Source: Diploscapter coronatus (taxonomy: Eukaryota; Nematoda; Chromadorea; Rhabditida; Rhabditidae). From it: a stretch of DNA of 64,000 bases. The notes beneath the pieces were generated by a model that worked only from the letters and a program-made list of their open reading frames with translations, searched no databases and was not told the DNA's origin. The stretch spans positions 66,665,249 to 66,729,248 of the forward strand of contig OZ038423.1 of the NCBI GenBank assembly GCA_964036155.1, given 5' to 3'. Shown one piece after another: positions 55,025 to 64,000 of the stretch (position 1 is the stretch's first letter; each line of letters starts with the position of its first letter). A program made the translations under genes and the position numbers.

Positions 55025-55885
55025 TTAGTCCTGCGCTGCGGCAGCGAGCGGATTCTTGAGGACGAGAATGACGGAGTCTCCGCGCAAGAACAGCTTCGAA
55101 ATGAAACGGTCCTTCGCCACGGGCTTGGCCTGAAAACATCATTTTTGTTTATTTATTGCTATTTTTAAGGTCTAGTGATCTCTGAAGAATGAGAAATTTT
55201 ATATTTTTTTCAGAAAATGCTAAAGAATGTTGAAAAGAAGCTTGAAAGAACATTGATTTCTTTTAGAAAATCAATAATCGTCCACCTTCTTCTTTCCTTT
55301 TCCAGTTTTGGGCAGCTCCGTCCACATCTCCTTCACATTTTCCAGCACCATGTTGCAGTGCCTGAACATAAACAATTATCTTTTTAGAAAATGTTAGACT
55401 GGGATGTTTGCAGTTAACAGCATTAGCCGGGGGGTTTTTTTTTAGAGGAAACAAACAAGTTCGAATTTCTCGAAAAGATTATCTCGTTTCATGCAACTAA
55501 CAGGATGAAAAATGAAAAATCTTGAAAATTTTCAAGAACCTGTCGAAAGCTTTGACGCGGCCGAGGAGTTTCTTGTTGTTGCGGCAATTGATCAGCACCT
55601 GAATTTAAAAAAAAAAATGTTCGAATCAAGAAAAATCTAGGAATGTTGAAAATCGACATTTGCCCACCTGGGCGTTGTTCTTGACGGAGTTGGTGAGGAT
55701 GGACAGAGGGCCGACGTTGAACTCTTCCTGCTCCTTTTGAGCCAACTCCTCAGGCGTCATTTCAGAACGCGGTTTCTGCAGGCTGAAAATTTGAAACATT
55801 TTCCTTAAAAGTCGATCTTTTAAATTCTGCTATTTTTTCCGAGTATTTTTCTGGAAATTTCTTCGATTTCCACTCACCCAGCCAT
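55025..55885 (-). CDS. snr-4: Sm protein D2 (core snRNP)
   Basis: Exons: 55885-55878, 55782-55668, 55598-55540, 55361-55286, 55129-55025; in phase, 120 aa, the usual SmD2 size. The first exon is 8 nt (ATGGCTGG), a placement forced by phase and by the MAG N-terminus. Sm1 and Sm2 motifs are clear: [40 protein letters not shown] and [16 protein letters not shown]. SmD2 is part of the heptameric ring on U1, U2, U4 and U5 snRNAs in the nucleus. It is transcribed divergently from the unknown gene at 56285, sharing a 0.4-kb promoter. Confidence 0.96.
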
Positions 55886-56284
55886 TGTCCGGTATGGTTT
55901 GAATTGCTTGAAACGCTCTGAAATCGTGAAATTAGAATAAGATCGACGAAAAATTAGTAAAAATGAAAAGAAAATCGCAGCCGCTTTCAAAACGAAAATA
56001 AAAATCGTTTTTCGTTCGCAACCGAGCGCCGTGACAACTAGACAGAGTGATCGCTGTAAACGACGGCCATCTTCAAATTCTCTTCGAAGCATTACTCGAT
56101 TTTTTTTTCTCGGTAATTTCGTATTTTTCTTCTTTTTTATCCTTGAAAGTCAAAATGGCGCGTGAAAAAATCTACTCAAAATCATCTTCTGCACATTCTA
56201 TTTGCATCAGTTTTTTAATTCGTTTGTTTTACAATTTCGTTTTCATCTTTAATTTATGGTTGCAGGTATTTTTCCTACAACAGA
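55886..56284. promoter_or_regulatory. Shared divergent promoter, snr-4 and the 56.3-kb gene
   Basis: A 399-bp gap between two divergently transcribed genes, so both promoters must lie here. TTGCAG about 19 nt upstream of the plus-strand ATG is an acceptor candidate. No specific factor site is claimed. Confidence 0.5.
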
Positions 56285-57735
56285 ATGGTAAAGAAGAGAA
56301 CGGCTGCACCCAAAGCGGAGAAGAAACCGAAGGCCAAGCAGAACAGGCCGAAGGGAAAACAGACGGTGAATGTGAATGAGAGGGAGGAAGGGGAAGAGGG
56401 GCAGCAGGACGAGCAGATGGAGAGACTCATCGCAGATCAGCCCATTCACGTCCTCACTGAGATCATCGGCAACAAGATCACCAGTCAGGTAAAGGCGAAA
56501 TTCCATGAAAAAGTGCAGTTTTAGAGAAACTTTGAAACCTCACTAGTATTATGTCTGTCCAGCTACTTGATAAAAACGAAAAATTTTCGAACGCTTAAAT
56601 GAATGACCCTTTCGCAAGTGCACACATGCACATTAGTTGACAAGACTTCCAATGGAAAAAGATAGGAAATTTTCGTAAACTTATGCGTATGTATGCATCA
56701 ACGAAATGCTCATTCATTCAAACATCCAGAATTCGTTATTCACTCTCATCAAGTAGTCGGACGTCCACAATATCCGTTCACTGTCTAGAAAATAACACGG
56801 TGAAAAATATTGGGAACTACAAGGGACTGAAATTTGTATATTTTCTGATTTTTTTTTCAATTTTTTCCCATATTTTTAAAACTTGCAATTGAAAATTGAA
56901 ATTTTAAAAAATCTAAGCTAAAAAATTGTTTATTTTCCAGCCTTCGCAGATGGACATGCTGAACGAGAAGGCGCTGCTTGGCATCAAGAATCCTGGGTTC
57001 GATTTGTTTTCTTTCCAAAACAGTTTACTTTTTCAGGTCTGAATCGATGCTGGAGAATTTCAAGAAGATGGTGAAGGACATGGAAAAAGCCGACAAGGAA
57101 AAGGACAAGAAGAAGAATAAGGTTAGGGAAAATAAATTTCTTTGGTTTAAAATGGACTTTTCTATTCCTAATCTATTTTTGCAGGAAAATTTTCAAATTT
57201 TATTTTTCAGTTGGTCCTCCAGCGCCCGCCGCCCGTTCCCTCGTTCCATCTCGACGTCCAGCTGCTCAATCTCAGAATGGTAAGAAATTGAGAAAAAAAC
57301 CGGAATATCCTGCAATCTTCTAAATCGCTTGACACTTTATAAATTCAAGAAAAAGCGTTTAAAAAATCAAATAAACCCCAAATTTTCCAGGAAGCGAAGG
57401 TTCTGAAAGAGGTTCTGGCTCTGCTGCGTAATCGCGAGGTCGAACTGGTGCAGGATCGCGAGATACTCAAGAAGCTGACCATGCAGCGCGATTTGGTGAG
57501 TTTCTCAATTTCTATGAAATGATAGATTCAAGATTTTTTAAACTTTGAAGTATTTAAAGAATTTGAAAAATACAAATCTCGCTGTAATGGATACACGTTT
57601 CCTTATGACTCTCGTGATTTTCTATTTCTTAAATAGACGAAACCAATACTTCTTCAAAACTTTTATTTCGAAGAAAAAGATAAATTTTCTCTCAAATTCC
57701 AGCTTCTTGGTAACCTCTCCGCTTCGACCGAGTGA
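56285..57735 (+). CDS. Lys-rich coiled-coil protein of unknown function
   Basis: Exons: 56285-56488, 56941-56996, 57037-57121, 57211-57279, 57391-57495, 57703-57735; all in phase, 183 aa. It is not recognised as a known family. The first 40 residues are basic (MVKKRTAAPKAEKKPKAKQN) and look like a nuclear or nucleic-acid-binding tail. An acidic Glu/Gln stretch, a charged helix (KKMVKDMEKADKEKDKKKNK), a short proline turn (RPPPVPSF) and a Leu-rich amphipathic helix (VLKEVLALLRNREVELVQDR) follow. Intron 2 is about 40 nt. Its divergent pairing with snr-4 suggests housekeeping expression; function unknown. Confidence 0.8.
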
Positions 57736-58245
57736 ACGATTGTGTGAGAGATATCGTAAGACAGTGCTTTGCCTGTCAAATCAAAGTCAACTCAACTACG
57801 AGTTACCGACTTTTATTTCGAATGGTATAGTGGTTTTCTCTCAAATCCTACGGGCTCCATATTTAATTTTCATTCCAACTTTTGCATTGAAAAATTACCG
57901 GTTCAACTTGATCATTTGTGTCATTATCGAATTATTCGAATTTATTTTTCTTTCTCTCGTTACTAGTCCATTTTGTTCTCTGTCATTATCATTATCAGCA
58001 AAGCTTTCGATGTTTTCCCATACTATTCCTTTGAATTACGGTTTTTTTCGGGTTGTTATTCGCACTTGTCGATTTTTACTGTTGCTGTTGAGAGTTTATT
58101 GTTGCGTTTCAAGTTGAATGAATGTTGTCTTTGGATTTATGAAATTTCAAGAGTCATGAAAGTTTTAACTCTTTAAATACCACAAACATTTTTGCTTATT
58201 GTAATGAAAGTCGATATTTTCATTCTTTGAAACATGAAATTTCAG
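57736..58245. other. Spacer between the coiled-coil gene and the rhodanese
   Basis: T-rich DNA. Hydrophobic open frames cross it but have low complexity and no family pattern. The 510-bp gap and the TTTCAG abutting the next ATG allow either an independent promoter or trans-splicing. Confidence 0.4.
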
Positions 58246-60098
58246 ATGTCACTAAACAAAATCGTAGAAGTAGCGACCGTAGCCAATTTGGTGAAGAAAG
58301 GCCTCGTGAATCGAGAGGGAATCCGCATTCTGCACTGCTCGTTCGCAGTCACTCCGAAACCAGACTGGAAACAATTCGAAAAGGAGAAATATGGGAAGTT
58401 CGAACAGCTCATTCAGGAACCTTCACCGTAAGATATCTGATCATTTTCAAAAAAATAAAAGTTATAACTTTGGGAAATTGATTTTGTAAGGAAAATATTG
58501 AATTTTTCATACATTCTTTCAACACTAAAGTTTTGCAAGGTGAAAGTTGTCGAAACGGAAGATAAACTATTTACGAATAACTGTTTTCAGCTCCCGCAAC
58601 TTGTATCTGGCCGGTCACATTCCGCAAGCGATCCACGCCGATTTGGATGTAGCGATGTATCCTTCCCAGTACCAACGATATACCTACTACCCTTCACACA
58701 TTTTTGAGCAGTATGTTCAGGTAAAAACTTTGAATTTGCAAAATTATTCAATTTTATGCATATTTTTTGAAGAAAATAGATCGGAAAACGGTTTACATCA
58801 AACAATGGCAAAGTTTTCTGCTTGATTATTTCAAATTCTCAACATAAAATTTTCTAATTTCTTTCAAAAGTCATTTTTCTCAAAATTCCAGCTTCTTGGA
58901 ATCAACAAGGATGATCACTTGATCTTCTGCGGTCGAGATCGCTTGTCGGGAATGCTGTTCTCTTCCAAAATGGCTTGGCTATTCAAGGTTTCCACCTTTC
59001 CCCAAAAATAGTGGCACTTTTATTTCCAGTCCTACGGCCACGAGAAGCTGTCCCTATTGAATGGAGGATTGACAGCGTGGGAGGCTGAAGGACACAAACT
59101 CGAAACTGAACCTGTCGAGATCGAGGTGAGGATGTTTAGCTTTTTTACTCGAAATTTTCTGTAAATTAGAAGATCGACAATTTGTAATATTCTACATGTT
59201 TCGAAATGAAAATCTTGTTAAAAATTTTCAGACTTTTTAGAAAGCATTTTTAAAATTTTTTTCTTAAAGCAACGTGGAAACTGGACTGCAAACGACTGCC
59301 TAGAGATGTGCAACATTCGCTTTGAAGAACTGGATCAGATGGATGGTGACAAGAAAGTCATCGAGCAGACTGATAAGGTGAGAAATTGAAAAGTTTTTGC
59401 AAATTTTGTAGAATCTTTTGAAAAAAAAACATTGGAAAAATGCAGAATCGTAATTTGAGAATGTCTATAGTGAAAAGAATTTTTTAAAAATGGACTAGTT
59501 TTTTCCAGATCAACTTCCTCGATACCCGACATCCAGATCAGTTCGAAGGAAAGCAGGAAACTGGATTAGATCAATACAGTTAGCCGTTTTTTCTTAGAAG
59601 AATAGAAAGATTTAATGTTTCTAGGAGTAAACGGAACGCATATTCCTGGATTCAAAAATACACCCGTGGCAGAAATTTTCGCTAAGGACGGAAAGTTGCG
59701 GAGCAAGGAAGAATTGCGAGAATGTAAGATTTTTAAAATTTCTTCTGAAGTCTACTTTTATAGAAATACAAAATTTGAATTTAATACTGATTTGCTTATT
59801 TGAATGGAACAACTTCGTTTTTCTTTCAAAAACTACATTTTCAGGGTTGATTTTCCATGGTTATGAGCCTTCCAAACCCACAGTTACCAGCTGTATTATG
59901 GGAATTCAAGCGTCCCTGCTCGCCTATGTCATCGACGACGCCTTTCCTGATGCAAAGCCGAGGATGTACAATGTAAGAAGATGTTGTAAATAAGTTGCGA
60001 TAGAAGACCATTTTTAGGGCTCTCTGAAAGAAATGGAATTGCGCGATCCGAAGCGAATTTCTGGAGGATTGAGAGATATCCCGCCTAGAGCTGCTTAG
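58246..60098 (+). CDS. Two-domain rhodanese / mercaptopyruvate sulfurtransferase-like
   Basis: Exons: 58246-58427, 58591-58720, 58892-58987, 59030-59125, 59270-59377, 59509-59578, 59625-59723, 59845-59972, 60018-60098; in phase, 329 aa. The ATG follows AAATTTCAG directly, so a trans-splice acceptor fixes the start. Domain 1 shows GHIPQAIHADLDVAMYPS, HLIFCGRDRLSG and LLNGGLTAW. Domain 2 shows INFLDTRHPDQFEG, GTHIPGFKNTP and TVTSCIMGIQASLLA, where the Cys is the expected persulfide-forming residue. The loop differs from CGxGVT of classical enzymes, so donor and acceptor specificity is uncertain. Such proteins move sulfur from thiosulfate or mercaptopyruvate. A poly(A) signal lies near 60272. 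Confidence 0.92.
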
Positions 60099-60288
60099 AG
60101 GAGGTAAGAAAATATAAAATTGGTCAAATTTAAAGAAGAGATTTTCAGAAATTAAAGATGCTATGAAGACACGAACTATTTGAAGATCAGTACAAATTTG
60201 AATTAGTCATTTAGTCAAAGTAGAGGAAAAATGTTATTTGTTAACCTTTTATTTATCTAAAATTGTTACAAAAATAAATATCCTAAAA

Positions 60289-64000
<3,712 letters not shown>

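Noticed and set aside
57545..58117. 190-codon plus-strand open frame rich in Phe, Leu and Ser
   Set aside because: It overlaps the last intron and exon of the coiled-coil gene in another frame, and is T-rich low complexity with no family pattern or codon bias.

Overview
This window is nuclear DNA from a nematode, most likely a rhabditid (clade V) relative of Caenorhabditis. Genes are split by many short AT-rich introns (often 40-60 nt, ending TTTTCAG or TTTAG). Most start codons sit just downstream of an unpaired 3' splice-acceptor-like sequence, as expected for spliced-leader trans-splicing. The encoded proteins have their closest known relatives in nematodes: hsp-6, adss-1, mif-2, snr-4, transthyretin-like, CLEC/CUB and vWA/CUB families.

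Layout. 1-331 (+): last two exons of an unidentified gene. 1.2-9.1 kb (+): an immune-type accessory cluster, with two tandem vWA+CUB genes (the first with an internal lesion) and a CTLD-CTLD-CUB gene with two broken junctions. This stretch also holds a hAT-like MITE and a Tc1/mariner-like MITE. 9.9-11.3 kb (-): a secreted Cys-rich protein with two similar halves, resembling beta/gamma-crystallin folds. 11.6-13.8 kb (-): a short-chain dehydrogenase. 16.6-21.7 kb (-): ARS2/SERRATE. 23.2-26.3 kb (-): adenylosuccinate synthetase. 30.8-35.3 kb (-): mitochondrial HSP70. 36.9-40.2 kb (-): choline/ethanolamine phosphotransferase. 41.6-42.4 kb (+): MIF. 42.7-44.0 kb (+): transthyretin-like protein. 44.8-49.1 kb (+): pepsin-type aspartic protease. 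49.4-54.5 kb (-): NOC3. 55.0-55.9 kb (-): SmD2. 56.3-57.7 kb (+): unknown Lys-rich coiled-coil protein. 58.2-60.1 kb (+): two-domain rhodanese. 60.3-64.0 kb (-): PEX6, which runs off the right edge.

The housekeeping half mixes RNA and ribosome biogenesis (ARS2, SmD2, NOC3), purine and lipid synthesis, and mitochondrial and peroxisomal maintenance. The left 11 kb is fast-evolving secreted-protein territory. Exon structures were rebuilt by hand, requiring GT/GC...AG boundaries and continuous reading phase. For most housekeeping genes every junction closes in phase. Repeats are mainly short foldback or terminal-inverted-repeat elements lying in introns and promoters. No tRNA, rRNA, CRISPR array or autonomous transposon was recognised.
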